Of a stretch of 54,889 nucleotides of DNA, positions 7,808 to 16,759 are shown in pieces. Source of the DNA: CAYYED01 sp964470785 (lineage in GTDB: Bacteria > Patescibacteriota > Minisyncoccia > Minisyncoccales > PEYH01); NCBI GenBank assembly GCA_964470785.1, contig CAYYED010000024.1, forward strand, positions 1 to 54,889, in the 5' to 3' direction. The position numbers and the translations under genes are program-made. Positions within the stretch are counted from its first letter, which is position 1; every line of letters starts with the position of its first letter. The notes below the pieces were generated by a model. It had not been told where the DNA came from. It ran no database searches and saw nothing but the letters and a program-made list of their open reading frames with translations.

Positions 7808-8653
7808 TTAAGGCACGATGAACACGAGATTAAGATACCAATCAATGAGGAGCTCGCCCCAAAATAGGGCGATAAAGGTTCCGCCTATCAAAAATGGAGC
7901 AAATGGCACTTCGCTTTTAATCTTTCTCCCCTGAAAAGCAATAAGCCCTATTCCTATTATAGCACCAATGAGGAAACTTAAAAATAATCCCACAATGATT
8001 TTTGGCCAGCCGAGAATCAATCCGAGTAAAATAGCCAGCTTTACATCGCCAAAGCCAAGCCAACGCCCCTTAGAAATCAAATAAATTAAAAGAAAAAAAC
8101 CCGCAGCTCCAACAGCGCTTAGAATTGAAAATTGCCCGCCTGCAACGCTTTGCCCGCCAGATACACTGACGCAAGCCATGCGGGCTGGCGTAACAATGCG
8201 GGCAAGAAAATTGAAAATTAATGCTATGATTATTGCCGGAAATAAAACTTTGTCCGGAATAATAAAATGCTTTAAGTCATAAACAAAAATAATAATAAGC
8301 AAGGAAGCAATAATCCAATAATAAATTAAATTTATAAAATTGAAAATTGGAAATTGATTGAAAATTGGAAATTGAAAATTGAAAATTAATAAAAGGATTG
8401 CCCCTGTTGCTATTTCTACCACAGGATATTGCCAAGAAATCGGTTTTTGGCAGTAACGGCACTTTCTGTGCAAAAGAAAAAAACTAACAACAGGAATTAA
8501 GTCAATCCACGCCAATTCGTGCTTGCAATGAGGACAAAAAGAACGGCCTTTTATAAAGCCCTTGTTTTCTTTCAACCGATAAATAATGCAATTCAATAAA
8601 GAACCGACAATTGTGCCAAAGATAAAAATCAGAGCGTAGTATATTAAAAGCAT
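7808..8653 (-). CDS. pilD: Prepilin peptidase / N-methyltransferase PilD (A24)
   Basis: PilD is a membrane aspartyl protease that cleaves prepilin leaders and methylates the new N-terminus. The 281-aa protein has the zinc-binding CPHC (40-43) and CRYC (65-68), and catalytic aspartates in YDLKH (D126) and FGDVK (D203). Two stretches look repeat-derived. Residues ~91-108, rich in Asn/Phe, are encoded by 'attgaaaattgg' microrepeats. Residues ~151-174 (TPARMACVSVSGGQSVAGGQ) are encoded by the 'gcctgcccgc..gcgggc' palindrome family, and fall between two membrane helices. Both keep the frame. The gene lies between the two major-pilin-like genes and the minor prepilins. Confidence 0.94.
   Translation of the reverse strand: MLLIYYALIFIFGTIVGSLLNCIIYRLKENKGFIKGRSFCPHCKHELAWIDLIPVVSFFLLHRKCRYCQKPISWQYPVVEIATGAILLLIFNFQFPIFNQFPIFNFINLIYYWIIASLLIIIFVYDLKHFIIPDKVLFPAIIIALIFNFLARIVTPARMACVSVSGGQSVAGGQFSILSAVGAAGFFLLIYLISKGRWLGFGDVKLAILLGLILGWPKIIVGLFLSFLIGAIIGIGLIAFQGRKIKSEVPFAPFLIGGTFIALFWGELLIDWYLNLVFIVP
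8140..8208. repeat. In-frame palindromic repeat inside pilD
   Basis: The block 'gcccgcctgcaacgctttg ... gcgggctggcg' resembles intergenic units at 5418-5462 and 24580-24620 (gcctgcccgc ... gcgttgcaggc). It encodes a polar loop between membrane segments of PilD. Confidence 0.65.
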
Positions 8654-9145
8654 ATTTTTATTATAACATAATTTATGGTTTATGGTTTAGAGTTTGCAGG
8701 TTATGATGAGTAATTGCCCCTTCCCCCACCTTAATCCTCCCCCTTCCCTAAGGGAAGGGGGAGGAAATGGAAAGATCTTAATTCTTTCCCTTTCTTTAAG
8801 GAAGGGGGAGGATGGGGTATTGTGTCATCCTGAGTCCCGAGCTTGTCGAGGGGCGAAGGATCCCGTTGTTTGATGTAATTCCGCATTCTTTTGTCATTCT
8901 CCATTCATTTGTCATTCCCTTTTTCCTTTTGTCATTCTCCATTCTTTTGTCATTCCCTTTTTCCTTTTGTCATTCCCGCAAAGGCGGGAATCCATAAATC
9001 TCCAGTTGGAATCCATTCTCTGGATCCCCGCCTGCGCGGGGATGACAAGGGAAAATTATCTACGGGGATGACATAGACCACACGCGGGGATGACATGGAC
9101 ACGCATGGGGATGACGCTGTTATATTATTTAGGACTTTACAAAAC
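8654..9145. repeat. Repeat-filled intergenic region upstream of pilD
   Basis: From 8720 to 8815 there are pyrimidine/purine mirror repeats (cccccttccctaagggaaggggga). From 8820 there is a 'gtcatcctgag...gaaggatccc' unit. From 8885 to 9000 there are iterated 'ttttgtcattcccttttt' units, and from 9020 to 9115 'ggggatgacatggacacgca' direct repeats. No gene is seen. Confidence 0.75.
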
Positions 9146-9180
9146 AAAGCCCCTCTTCTCTTTGAAAAGGGGCTTTTTTT
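9146..9180. terminator. Intrinsic terminator downstream of the pilin genes
   Basis: The stem aaagcccct / aggggcttt with a 7-T run on the plus strand and a T-rich tail on the minus strand could act in both directions. It ends the pilC-pilin transcript arriving on the minus strand. Confidence 0.75.
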
Positions 9181-9199
9181 ATTCTATTTTTACCAATAA

Positions 9200-9655
9200 C
9201 TACTGACAGGGATTAGCATCTGTACAAGGTCCGGCATCGTCCATAATATTGCCTTCGCTGTCTATGCAAAGATGTTTCAGTTGAGACCCCACCAAACGGA
9301 CGCTTACGCAATAGGCATCTTGCAAAGCATAGCAATTAATATCTGTCCCTCCGTATTTTATTATGTCTTCTTTAAGAATCCGCAATGTATCATTCCAAAT
9401 ATTTGTTTCTGAAACATTAAGATCTCCGTCATTGTCACATAACTCCAAATATCCGCTCGGCTGCTGAATAGCTATATCTTCTGCCACTTTTTTAATTTGC
9501 ACGACATTAGTGGCAATTTTGGTGTTGCGGCCGCGATCCGATGCTTCTCTTAAAGAAACAATCACTATTGTGACTAAAATAACAAAAATCGCCACCACTA
9601 CAAGAAGCTCAATTATGGTAAATCCGTTAATTTTTTGGGTCCCGGATTTTTTCAT
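9200..9655 (-). CDS. Type IV pilin-like protein (paralog 2)
   Basis: The 151-aa prepilin has leader KKSGTQKING and the motif G|FTIIELLVVVAIFVILVTIV. A globular domain follows with a cysteine-bounded C-terminal loop (LCIDSEGNIMDDAGPC). It starts 16 bases after the other pilin gene and shares the 'CIDSEG...DD' C-terminal pattern with it, so the two are likely duplicates. One may be the major subunit; the sequence alone does not say which. Confidence 0.85.
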   Translation of the reverse strand: MKKSGTQKINGFTIIELLVVVAIFVILVTIVIVSLREASDRGRNTKIATNVVQIKKVAEDIAIQQPSGYLELCDNDGDLNVSETNIWNDTLRILKEDIIKYGGTDINCYALQDAYCVSVRLVGSQLKHLCIDSEGNIMDDAGPCTDANPCQ

Positions 9656-9671
9656 TAAAACAACAAGCTAA

Positions 9672-10124
9672 TTATTGACAATCAAAGTCTGTTCCGTCGC
9701 AAGCACCGGAAGCTGCGTCATCTACTACCCGGCCCTCGCTGTCAATACAAAAATATTTTGTATTATCAGAAGCAAGCTGGGCTGCTACACAATATTTATT
9801 TGTGGTAGCGTAACAAACCAAATTAAGGGTTCCTCCTTGCTGACTTTTAATGTCATCCTGAAGGATTCCCAATTCCCCATCTCCATATGTATCATTCAGC
9901 GAAGTATTGCCGCTGCCGCATAAGTTAATATATGAGCTGCTGCCCGGCTCTGCCCACATAAGCTCTGCCTGAGTCCTTACTTGAGTAATGGCTGATTGAA
10001 TGCGCGCATCTTTGGCACGAGCCGGAGCGCCTCTTAACGATACCAGAACAATGGCGGCTAAAATGCCAATAATGGCAATAACTACCAATAGTTCAATAAG
10101 GGTAAAACCTTTTTTGTTCTTCAT
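9672..10124 (-). CDS. pilA: Type IV major pilin-like protein (paralog 1)
   Basis: This 150-aa prepilin has a short basic leader MKNKKG, cleavage site G|FTLIELLVVIAIIGILAA and the +5 Glu needed for assembly. The helix continues into LRGAPARAKDARIQSAITQVR, the typical pilin N-terminal spine. Paired cysteines (LCGSG, VCYAT, YCVAA, FCIDSEG, DCQ) suggest one or more disulfide-closed loops. It is the first pilin after pilC, the best-conserved N-terminus in the window, and so the best candidate for the major subunit. Confidence 0.87.
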   Translation of the reverse strand: MKNKKGFTLIELLVVIAIIGILAAIVLVSLRGAPARAKDARIQSAITQVRTQAELMWAEPGSSSYINLCGSGNTSLNDTYGDGELGILQDDIKSQQGGTLNLVCYATTNKYCVAAQLASDNTKYFCIDSEGRVVDDAASGACDGTDFDCQ

Positions 10125-10230
10125 ATTTTATTATTTTTAATAGTTGCTTTCCGACCTTTAATTATTTTTTCTCTATCCGTTTCTATTTTAACTAAATTTT
10201 CATTTTAAAGCAAAGATTTCTTGTGAATAA

Positions 10231-11445
10231 CTAAAATCCAAAAGTGGACATTCCTTTATAAACCGGCACGATAATGGAAATCATTAATACGGCAATCAGG
10301 CCTCCTAAAACTATTATTAATAACGGTTCAATCATTTCAACCAATCCGTCTATTCCTCTATTAACTTCTTCCTGATAAAAACCGGAAACACTCATAAGCG
10401 ATTCATCTAATCGTCCGGTTTTTTCGCCTACTCTTATCATTTGAGAAACCAGGGAAGGAATGTGTTTGGGATAGGTTTCCAAAACATTGCTCATTGGCTC
10501 GCCTCTTCTTACGCCATCTTGCGCGTTTAAAACAATCTCCTGATAAATTTTATTTCCCATAGCCCGGCTGACAATGTCCAGGGCCTGGGTGATGGGAAGC
10601 CCGGCTAAAATCAAGGTGGAAAGGCCTTCGGTAAACCTTGCCAATTGCACTTTTTTTACCAGCGAACCGATGATAGGAGCCCTTAAAAAAAACCGTCCCA
10701 TTAGTTCTTTGCCTTCTTTTGTTTTTACATATCTCCATAGTCCAAAAATAGCGCCCGCAAAAACTGATAAAACAATCCACCACCACTCTCTAATAAAGTC
10801 CCCTGAATTTAAAACCGCTCGAGTAAGATAGGGCAAAGGTACTCCCAGCGCCTCCAGGGTTTCCTTAAAAGAAGGCAGTACCATAAAAATTGCAAACCCT
10901 CCAATAATCAAAAACACTATTAAAATAATAATCGGATAAGTCATTCCGCTCCTAATTTTATTGATAAGATTATATTCTCTTTCCAGGTGCCGGGCTAAAT
11001 AATTCAAGCTTTCAGAGAGTTTGCCCGATGCCTCGCCCGACTTAATCATATTAATAAAAAGATTGGAAAAAACCTTAGGGTGCTTGGAAAGAGCGTCGGA
11101 TAGATAGACGCCGCCCTCAACATCGTCCGCAATTTCCATAATTTGCTTGCGGAAAAGACCTTTTTCGGTTTGCGCGCCTAAAGACCTTAAAGAGTCCACC
11201 AGTGTTACTCCTGACTTAAGCATTAAAGAAAGCTGGCGGCAAAACATCATTATATCTTTTCTGCTCGCCTTATTAAAAAAATCAACCTGCTTCATATAAA
11301 AAGAGCGCTTTTCTTCTTCCCCCAAATAAGTAACATAAAGCCCTTCTTTTTGAAGAAGATCTGCTGCCGCTCTTTTAGAGGTTGTGTCGACAACGCCTAC
11401 CTGGACTAATCCATCTTTTGTTCTTGCTTGATAATTAAACTGCAT
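10231..11445 (-). CDS. pilC: Type IV pilus inner-membrane platform protein PilC (GspF family)
   Basis: PilC is the membrane platform that couples PilB/PilT ATPases to pilin insertion or removal. The 404-aa protein has two T2SSF repeats, each with the FxRQL-like start (MMFCRQLSLMLKSG and VQLARFTEGLSTLILAG). Three or more membrane helices are visible, including YPIIILIVFLIIGGFAIF and the C-terminal PLLIIVLGGLIAVLMISIIV. Length and domain order match the family. It lies between pilT and the pilin genes, all on the same strand. Confidence 0.95.
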   Translation of the reverse strand: MQFNYQARTKDGLVQVGVVDTTSKRAAADLLQKEGLYVTYLGEEEKRSFYMKQVDFFNKASRKDIMMFCRQLSLMLKSGVTLVDSLRSLGAQTEKGLFRKQIMEIADDVEGGVYLSDALSKHPKVFSNLFINMIKSGEASGKLSESLNYLARHLEREYNLINKIRSGMTYPIIILIVFLIIGGFAIFMVLPSFKETLEALGVPLPYLTRAVLNSGDFIREWWWIVLSVFAGAIFGLWRYVKTKEGKELMGRFFLRAPIIGSLVKKVQLARFTEGLSTLILAGLPITQALDIVSRAMGNKIYQEIVLNAQDGVRRGEPMSNVLETYPKHIPSLVSQMIRVGEKTGRLDESLMSVSGFYQEEVNRGIDGLVEMIEPLLIIVLGGLIAVLMISIIVPVYKGMSTFGF

Positions 11446-11540
11446 TTTAGTTTATATAATAAGTTTAATTGCAAGGTTCTTGTCTCCGAGCAAAGCGAGG
11501 AGACAAGGTTCTTCTAATTGAATTGCATAAATTAATTTCT

Positions 11541-12620
11541 TTAATACCTTCCTCCCAAAAGGGTTTTAAGCCCCTCGGCATTATTAGAAAACCTAAAAGC
11601 ATCTTCTCTGGTAATTTCTTTGTTTTGCACTAATCCTGCCAACGCCTTATTAAGAGAAACCATCCCTTCTTCAGAAGAGGTCTCGATAACCACCGGTATT
11701 TCGTGAACTTTATTTTCTCTTATTAAATTAGCAATAGCAGAATTATTAAAAATAATTTCTACTGCCGGAATCAAGCCGCCGGCGGGTCTTGGAACCAGGC
11801 GCTGGGAAATTATTCCCAACAAAGAACCTGAAAGCTGGGAGCGTATCTGGTTTTGCCTGTGGCCGTCAAAAGTGTCTAAAATGCGGTGAATTGTCTGGGC
11901 AGCGGAATTGGTGTGCAGGGTGGCAAAAACAAGATGGCCGGTTTCTGCGGCCGTAATGGCAGTAGCAATGGTTTCCGGGTCTCTCATCTCGCCCACCATA
12001 ATCACATCAGGGTCTTGGCGAAAAGTAGAACGAAGCGCGCGGGCAAAAGAAAGAGTATCTTCAAGAACCTCTCTTTGGTCAACAATGGACAAATCATCTT
12101 CAAAAAGATATTCAATAGGATCTTCAATGGTAATAATGTGGTCTCGCCGGGTATGATTAATTTCATCAATCAAAGCGGCTAAAGTGGTGGACTTGCCGTG
12201 GCTGGACGGTCCGGTTACCAAAACAAATCCCTGCCGCGCCCGACTAAAAATATGCAAAATAGAAGGCAAACTAAGTTCTTCAACGGTTCTAATTTTTTGA
12301 GGCACAAAGCGCAAAGAACAGCTATTGACTCCTTCGTGAAAATAAGCATTGCCGCGAAACCTGCCGGCTCCCTCAAGTCCGTAAGAAAAATCTATTTCTC
12401 TTTCTCTTAAAAATTTGCCGAAGCGCTCTTCGGGCAGCATTATTTTTATCATTTCCTGAATGTCTCTTGCCCCTAAAATCCGTTCTTTATCTATGGCCGC
12501 CAATGAGCCGTCTATTCTTAAAATCGGCTTGCGGTCACAGCTTAAATGCAAATCAGAGGCCTCTTTTGTAACAGCGTATGAAAGAAGATGGTCTAAAAGT
12601 TTTTGATGATCTTTAGTCAT
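11541..12620 (-). CDS. pilT: Type IV pilus retraction ATPase PilT
   Basis: PilT is a hexameric cytoplasmic ATPase that depolymerises the pilus. The 359-aa protein has an N-terminal PAS-like region (ASDLHLSC), Walker A GPSSHGKST (137-145), Asp box ITIEDPIEYLF, Walker B DPDVIMVGEMRD and His box TGHLVFATLHTN. The C-terminal retraction motif region (AIANLIRENKVHEI) is typical of PilT rather than PilB. The Walker A has Ser-Ser-His where many PilT proteins have Thr-Gly-Ser, which still fits GxxxxGK[ST]. It lies between pilC and the receiver gene. Confidence 0.95.
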   Translation of the reverse strand: MTKDHQKLLDHLLSYAVTKEASDLHLSCDRKPILRIDGSLAAIDKERILGARDIQEMIKIMLPEERFGKFLREREIDFSYGLEGAGRFRGNAYFHEGVNSCSLRFVPQKIRTVEELSLPSILHIFSRARQGFVLVTGPSSHGKSTTLAALIDEINHTRRDHIITIEDPIEYLFEDDLSIVDQREVLEDTLSFARALRSTFRQDPDVIMVGEMRDPETIATAITAAETGHLVFATLHTNSAAQTIHRILDTFDGHRQNQIRSQLSGSLLGIISQRLVPRPAGGLIPAVEIIFNNSAIANLIRENKVHEIPVVIETSSEEGMVSLNKALAGLVQNKEITREDAFRFSNNAEGLKTLLGGRY

Positions 12621-12644
12621 TTATGAAAATAATAATTTTATATT

Positions 12645-12822
12645 GTGCTATCTCATCCCCAGGACGCTCTTCTTTGTCATCCCCAGCCCCCGATCGGGTT
12701 CGGGGACAGGATTGACTGGGGATCCAGTCCCATGGATTCCCGCTTGGAGATTTATGGATTCCCGCTTCCGCGGGAATAACAGAAGAGAGCGGGAATGACA
12801 GAAGCTGTACGGGAATAACATA
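12645..12822. repeat. Palindromic intergenic repeats between pilT and the receiver gene
   Basis: The gap carries 'gtcatccccagcccccgatcg', 'ggattcccgcttccgcgggaat' and 'gagcgggaatgacaga' units of the window-wide family. No gene is seen. Confidence 0.65.
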
Positions 12823-12825
12823 TAA

Positions 12826-13194
12826 TTACACCAATTTTTTTATTTCTTCAACAACTTGACTGGGCGTATAATTTGATTTTATAAAATATTTTACTGCGCC
12901 CAAAGAAAGCCCTTTCTCCACTTCTTCTCTCTGACTTAAATTAGAAAGAATAACTATTTTGCCCTTAAAAGAGCCGGGCTCTCCGGTTATTTCTTTTAGT
13001 ATCTGCCAGCCGTCTATGTTGGGCAGAACAATGTCTAAAAGAATAATCTCCGGCTTAATTTTTTTTGCCAGAATCACTGCCTGCGAACCGTCTTTGACAA
13101 CAGTAATCTGAAAACCCTGTTCTTGAAATTTTGTGGTGTAAATATCTATTAAAAAAGGGTCGTCTTCAATTAGGAGTATTTTCTTCTTAGTCAT
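12826..13194 (-). CDS. Stand-alone response-regulator receiver (CheY/PilG-like)
   Basis: The 122-aa protein is a single REC domain: acidic pocket EDD (residues 9-11), phosphoacceptor Asp in ILLDIVLP (about D54), the switch Ser in ILSNLS, and the conserved Lys in YFIKSNY. There is no output domain. It lies inside the pil locus between pilB and pilT, so it may tune pilus extension or retraction. No histidine kinase gene is visible in the window, so its phosphodonor is unknown. Confidence 0.88.
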   Translation of the reverse strand: MTKKKILLIEDDPFLIDIYTTKFQEQGFQITVVKDGSQAVILAKKIKPEIILLDIVLPNIDGWQILKEITGEPGSFKGKIVILSNLSQREEVEKGLSLGAVKYFIKSNYTPSQVVEEIKKLV

Positions 13195-13199
13195 ATTAT

Positions 13200-13440
13200 A
13201 TAGTAAAAATTAAAATTATATACTAATACGATGAAAGTACACAACAAAATAGGCCTTCTAAATTTACAATTTTCAATTTAGCAATTTTCAATCAATTTTT
13301 TAATTTTTAAATTTTCAATTGAAAATTAAGAAATTGAGAAATTGTTAAATTCATTCGTAAATTGCCTAGCCCGCTGACAGCGGTCGGCCTAGGGTAAATT
13401 AGTAAATTGAAAATTTCAACTTGTGGCTTTGCGTTTTGCG
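13200..13440. repeat. AT-rich microrepeats and a 'cctagcccgctgacagcgg' unit
   Basis: The gap contains iterated 'aattttcaatt' blocks and one copy of the 'gcctagcccgctgacagcggtcggcctagg'-type palindrome (about 13365-13395). The same palindrome family is found in frame inside tsaD. Confidence 0.6.
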
Positions 13441-13447
13441 CTTAACT

Positions 13448-15175
13448 TTATTGTTCCGATGTTACCCTTATCACTTCTTCTATAGAGGTCTTTCCTTGAA
13501 GCACTTTTAAGATACCGTCTTGGCGCATAGTAATCATTCCTTGCCTGCGCGCCTCTTCAGAAAGCTTGTTCTCGTTAATGCCTGAAAAAACTATCTTTTT
13601 CATCTCTTTGGTCATTTCTAATATTTCAAAAAGCCCGATTCTTCCCGAATACCCGCTTTCGCCGCAATGACTGCACCCCACCGGTTCCCAGAGCCAAAAA
13701 TCGTTTCTTAAATCATACTCTTCTTTGGCTTTGGACGGCAGATTATTTAATTCCTCTTGGATTAATCTTTTAATTCGGGAGATTGGCTTGGTTTTCTTTT
13801 TGCAAAAAGGACAAAGTTGGCGAACGAGCCGCTGGGCTAAAACAATATTTATACTTGAAGGCAAAAGGAACTCTCTTACCCCTAAATCAACCATTCTGGG
13901 AATTGCTCCCAATGCATCATTGGTGTGCAGGGTAGACAGCACGATATGGCCGGTTAGAGCGGCATGAGTGGCAAGTTCAGCTGTTTCCTGGTCCCGAATT
14001 TCTCCTACCATAATCACATCGGGATCCTGTCTTAAGACATTGCGCAATCCGGAGGCAAAGGTATATCCGATTTCCGGCTTTACTTGCGACTGGGAAACGC
14101 CTTGAATAAAATACTCTACCGGATCCTCAAGAGTAACAATGTTAACTCCTTCTTTATTTATTTGCCCAAGGATTACATACAAACTTGTGGTCTTTCCGGA
14201 ACCGGTCGGTCCGGTTGCTAAAATCATTCCAAAGGGCTTTTTTATCCTTTCTCTTATTATTTTTAAGTTAATTCCATCTATTCCCAACTCTTCAAAATTA
14301 TTAAGGCGCTCGGAGGGATTCAAAACCCTCATCACCACTTTCTCGCCCAAGGTAGTAGGAAAAGTGGAAACTCTAAAATCAATATTTTGGTCATTTACGG
14401 TTACAGAAAATCTTCCGTCTTGAGGCACGCGGGTTTCGTCAATTTTTAAGCGGGAAACAATCTTTATTCTTGCCACAATGGAGGGGTGCACCTCTAATGG
14501 CAAAAATAAACTGGGGTGCAGAATTCCATCCAAGCGAAAGCGCACTCTTGTTTTGCCTGTTTGGGGCTCAATATGGATATCAGATGCCTTGCCTTCTACC
14601 GCATGCCTTAAAATTACGGCAACGGTTTTGCTAATTGGCGCCTCTCCCCTCTTTTGAATTATGTCCGGAGAAACTTGCTCTACAATAGTTCTCTCCTTGG
14701 GCTGGAGCTGTCCCTGAAGCTCTTCTAATGCCATCTTAACTTCTTTTCCTAAGGAACGGTAATTCTTAATGTGCTTATTAAAATCGCTTAAGGTAATTAA
14801 AACAATTTGATAATTAAATTTTTTCTGCCGCGCTAAAAAATTCAATGCTTCCTGCGCCCTAAGATCCTCTGGAAAAACCATTCCTATTTTCAGGGTATTG
14901 CCTTTCTTTTCCAAGGGCACTATTTTATAGTGTTCTGCCGAATCCTTGGGCACAAGTTCTAATGTCTCTAAAGATGTTTCCGGAGGAAGCTCCTTTTCTA
15001 AAGGAATGTTGAGCATCTCGGACTTTATTCTAAACAAATCCTCTTCGGGAAGAGTTTTCTTTTTTAAAATAAGTTCTTCAATTGATTCTCCCGAGGAGTC
15101 CGCTTGTCTTTGCAGGGCTTGGGCTTGCTCCTCTGTAAGAACTCCTTCTTTTATTAGTTGTTCGGGTAAATTCAT
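13448..15175 (-). CDS. pilB: Type IV pilus extension ATPase PilB (GspE family)
   Basis: PilB powers pilin polymerisation from the cytoplasmic face. The 575-aa protein has an N-terminal MshEN-type domain, then the GspE ATPase core: Walker A GPTGSGKTT, Asp box TLEDPVEYFI, Walker B DPDVIMVGEIRD and His box TGHIVLSTLHTN. A four-cysteine zinc motif (CPFC ... CSHC) in the C-terminal part separates PilB/GspE from PilT. The length fits the family. It follows the PilP-position gene by 83 bases. Confidence 0.96.
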   Translation of the reverse strand: MNLPEQLIKEGVLTEEQAQALQRQADSSGESIEELILKKKTLPEEDLFRIKSEMLNIPLEKELPPETSLETLELVPKDSAEHYKIVPLEKKGNTLKIGMVFPEDLRAQEALNFLARQKKFNYQIVLITLSDFNKHIKNYRSLGKEVKMALEELQGQLQPKERTIVEQVSPDIIQKRGEAPISKTVAVILRHAVEGKASDIHIEPQTGKTRVRFRLDGILHPSLFLPLEVHPSIVARIKIVSRLKIDETRVPQDGRFSVTVNDQNIDFRVSTFPTTLGEKVVMRVLNPSERLNNFEELGIDGINLKIIRERIKKPFGMILATGPTGSGKTTSLYVILGQINKEGVNIVTLEDPVEYFIQGVSQSQVKPEIGYTFASGLRNVLRQDPDVIMVGEIRDQETAELATHAALTGHIVLSTLHTNDALGAIPRMVDLGVREFLLPSSINIVLAQRLVRQLCPFCKKKTKPISRIKRLIQEELNNLPSKAKEEYDLRNDFWLWEPVGCSHCGESGYSGRIGLFEILEMTKEMKKIVFSGINENKLSEEARRQGMITMRQDGILKVLQGKTSIEEVIRVTSEQ

Positions 15176-15258
15176 TTTAGAAAGACAGCCACTTTTTAGG
15201 TGGAGTTATGATAAAATGCCGCGTTCCCCTAAATGCCTGATTTAAAAACCAAAAATTC

Positions 15259-15633
15259 CTATTCTGTAAAAAACCAATCCCGTGGAAATTCTTCCCCGCC
15301 CATATCAGCATCTTCTTCGGATTCTTGGTCTTCTGCGGGCGCAGGGGCAAAAGGATTTTCCCTGCCCATTCCTTCCGGAGCGTCTTCAGGCGAAACAATA
15401 TTTTTAAAGGGCGTCAATGCCTTTAATATTTCATTTTCCAATTTTTCAAAATTAATCTTTATCGCTTCTTCCCGGATTCTAATTGTTTCTTCTAAAAGGT
15501 CCGGTATTACGGTTTTGTCTTTTTTGGTATTCCAAAAAAATATTGCTCCGGCAAGGACAATGATAAAAACTAAGCCAAAAAATAGCGGCTTTCTTTTTTG
15601 TTTGGGAATTTTTTGAACAAATTGAATAGCCAT
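15259..15633 (-). CDS. Putative PilP-position pilus assembly protein
   Basis: The 124-aa protein has one N-terminal membrane helix (PLFFGLVFIIVLAGAIFFW), a charged helical stretch (RIREEAIKINFEKLENEIL) and a Pro/acidic C-terminus. The latter includes 'RENPFAPAPAE', which recalls the xNPFxP segment of PilP. It lies directly after pilM-pilN-pilO, where pilP normally sits, with a 13-base gap from pilO. PilP identity is inferred from position and one short motif; no signal lipobox is seen. Confidence 0.5.
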   Translation of the reverse strand: MAIQFVQKIPKQKRKPLFFGLVFIIVLAGAIFFWNTKKDKTVIPDLLEETIRIREEAIKINFEKLENEILKALTPFKNIVSPEDAPEGMGRENPFAPAPAEDQESEEDADMGGEEFPRDWFFTE

Positions 15634-15646
15634 ATTGGTATTTATT

Positions 15647-16192
15647 TCAGTATGAATGAATTATCAGGACTGTTGTAAATGTTATTGGCTCTTCCGGTAA
15701 ATCCGATGTCTGAAAATCTACGCGCGAAACTTCTATTAAACGAGCGCTGCTCTCCAGTGTGTATAAGAAATTCTTAAAAGCAAAATAGGAAGCGGAAAAA
15801 TTAAGATTGACGGTATAACTCTTGGTTCTCTCTTTTGGAACTCCTGCTTCAGTTTTCTGCCGAGGGGCGTCAGTTTCCTGCCAAGAAATGCTTTCTATGC
15901 TCACCCCCGAAGAGCCGGCCGCGCTGTCTAAAAAATTAAGAAAAGAAGGAATGTCTGCTTCGTCTGGGAGGGCGCTGATGACCTTGGCAACAAGTTCCTC
16001 TTTTCTGTCAAGCTCATTTTTTATTGTTTCTAACTTACTCTGATAATCCCTATGGCTCTGAAGCTCTCCGCTTGCCCTTTGTAAGGATTCCTTTGTTTCT
16101 TGAAATTTTTGATGAGCAGGAAAAACCAAAATTAGTCCCAGCGCTATGGAAAGAATTAAACCGGTGATAACAATGGTAATTGCGTATTTCAT
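15647..16192 (-). CDS. pilO: Type IV pilus alignment protein PilO
   Basis: PilO forms a heterodimer with PilN that links the cytoplasmic PilM ring to the outer parts of the machine. The 181-aa protein has an N-terminal helix (YAITIVITGLILSIALGLILV), a coiled-coil stretch (residues ~30-75) and a ferredoxin-like C-terminal domain (SYTVNLNFSASYFAFKNFL). Its ATG overlaps the pilN stop by four bases (ATGA), indicating coupled translation. Confidence 0.85.
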   Translation of the reverse strand: MKYAITIVITGLILSIALGLILVFPAHQKFQETKESLQRASGELQSHRDYQSKLETIKNELDRKEELVAKVISALPDEADIPSFLNFLDSAAGSSGVSIESISWQETDAPRQKTEAGVPKERTKSYTVNLNFSASYFAFKNFLYTLESSARLIEVSRVDFQTSDLPEEPITFTTVLIIHSY

Positions 16193-16728
16193 CTTGCTGT
16201 TGTGTCTTGCTTAATGGCAAAAAGAAGCACTTCCAATTTGAATTTAATCCCATCAGATTGGTCAAGCCCTATGCTTTTGAGTCCAATATTTTGAGAAAAT
16301 CCGCTGTCCTTCAAGATGTGAATTTGCTCTCCTAAAGAAATAAAGTTTTTTGCCGTGCCTTCAAGTTCAAGATTGCCCGTTCCCATATTTAATGTAATAC
16401 CTGAAAAATAGATTTGGGGATGGACATATTGTTCTAAAAAAACAAATGTTTGGCTTGCTTGTTTTCTTGCTTCAATAAGACGGAAAACATCATCTATTTT
16501 TCTCTTCTGCGCCAGCACCTCTTGCTCCAACGTTTTGAAACTCGCATCTTGTTGACGCTTTATATCTGTTTCTACTGTTTCCAGCTCTGTCTTTGCTTTT
16601 GAGTCCTGCCGTAAAATGAAAAAATAGGCAAAAATAACTATTATTACCAAAATTAAAGACAGCCAAGGAAAAATCTTTTTCTCTAAGCCCTCTGGCTGTT
16701 CTAATTCTTTTGGAATTACTTGAACCAT
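16189..16728 (-). CDS. pilN: Type IV pilus assembly protein PilN
   Basis: The 179-aa bitopic protein has a short cytoplasmic N-terminus (MVQVIPKELEQPE), where PilN proteins bind PilM. A membrane helix (FPWLSLILVIIVIFAYFFIL), a coiled coil and a C-terminal domain with the PilN-like pattern 'GITLNMGTGNLELEGTAKN' follow. It is placed between pilM and pilO and overlaps pilO by four bases. The N-terminal INLLP-type motif is weak, so the call rests on architecture and gene order. Confidence 0.78.
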   Translation of the reverse strand: MVQVIPKELEQPEGLEKKIFPWLSLILVIIVIFAYFFILRQDSKAKTELETVETDIKRQQDASFKTLEQEVLAQKRKIDDVFRLIEARKQASQTFVFLEQYVHPQIYFSGITLNMGTGNLELEGTAKNFISLGEQIHILKDSGFSQNIGLKSIGLDQSDGIKFKLEVLLFAIKQDTTAR

Positions 16729-16759
16729 GATGAGTGACTATTAGCCTTTAATTATTGAC

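Noticed and set aside
11541..12620. Defective PilT because Walker A reads GPSSHGKST
   Set aside because: It still meets GxxxxGK[ST], and all other boxes are intact.
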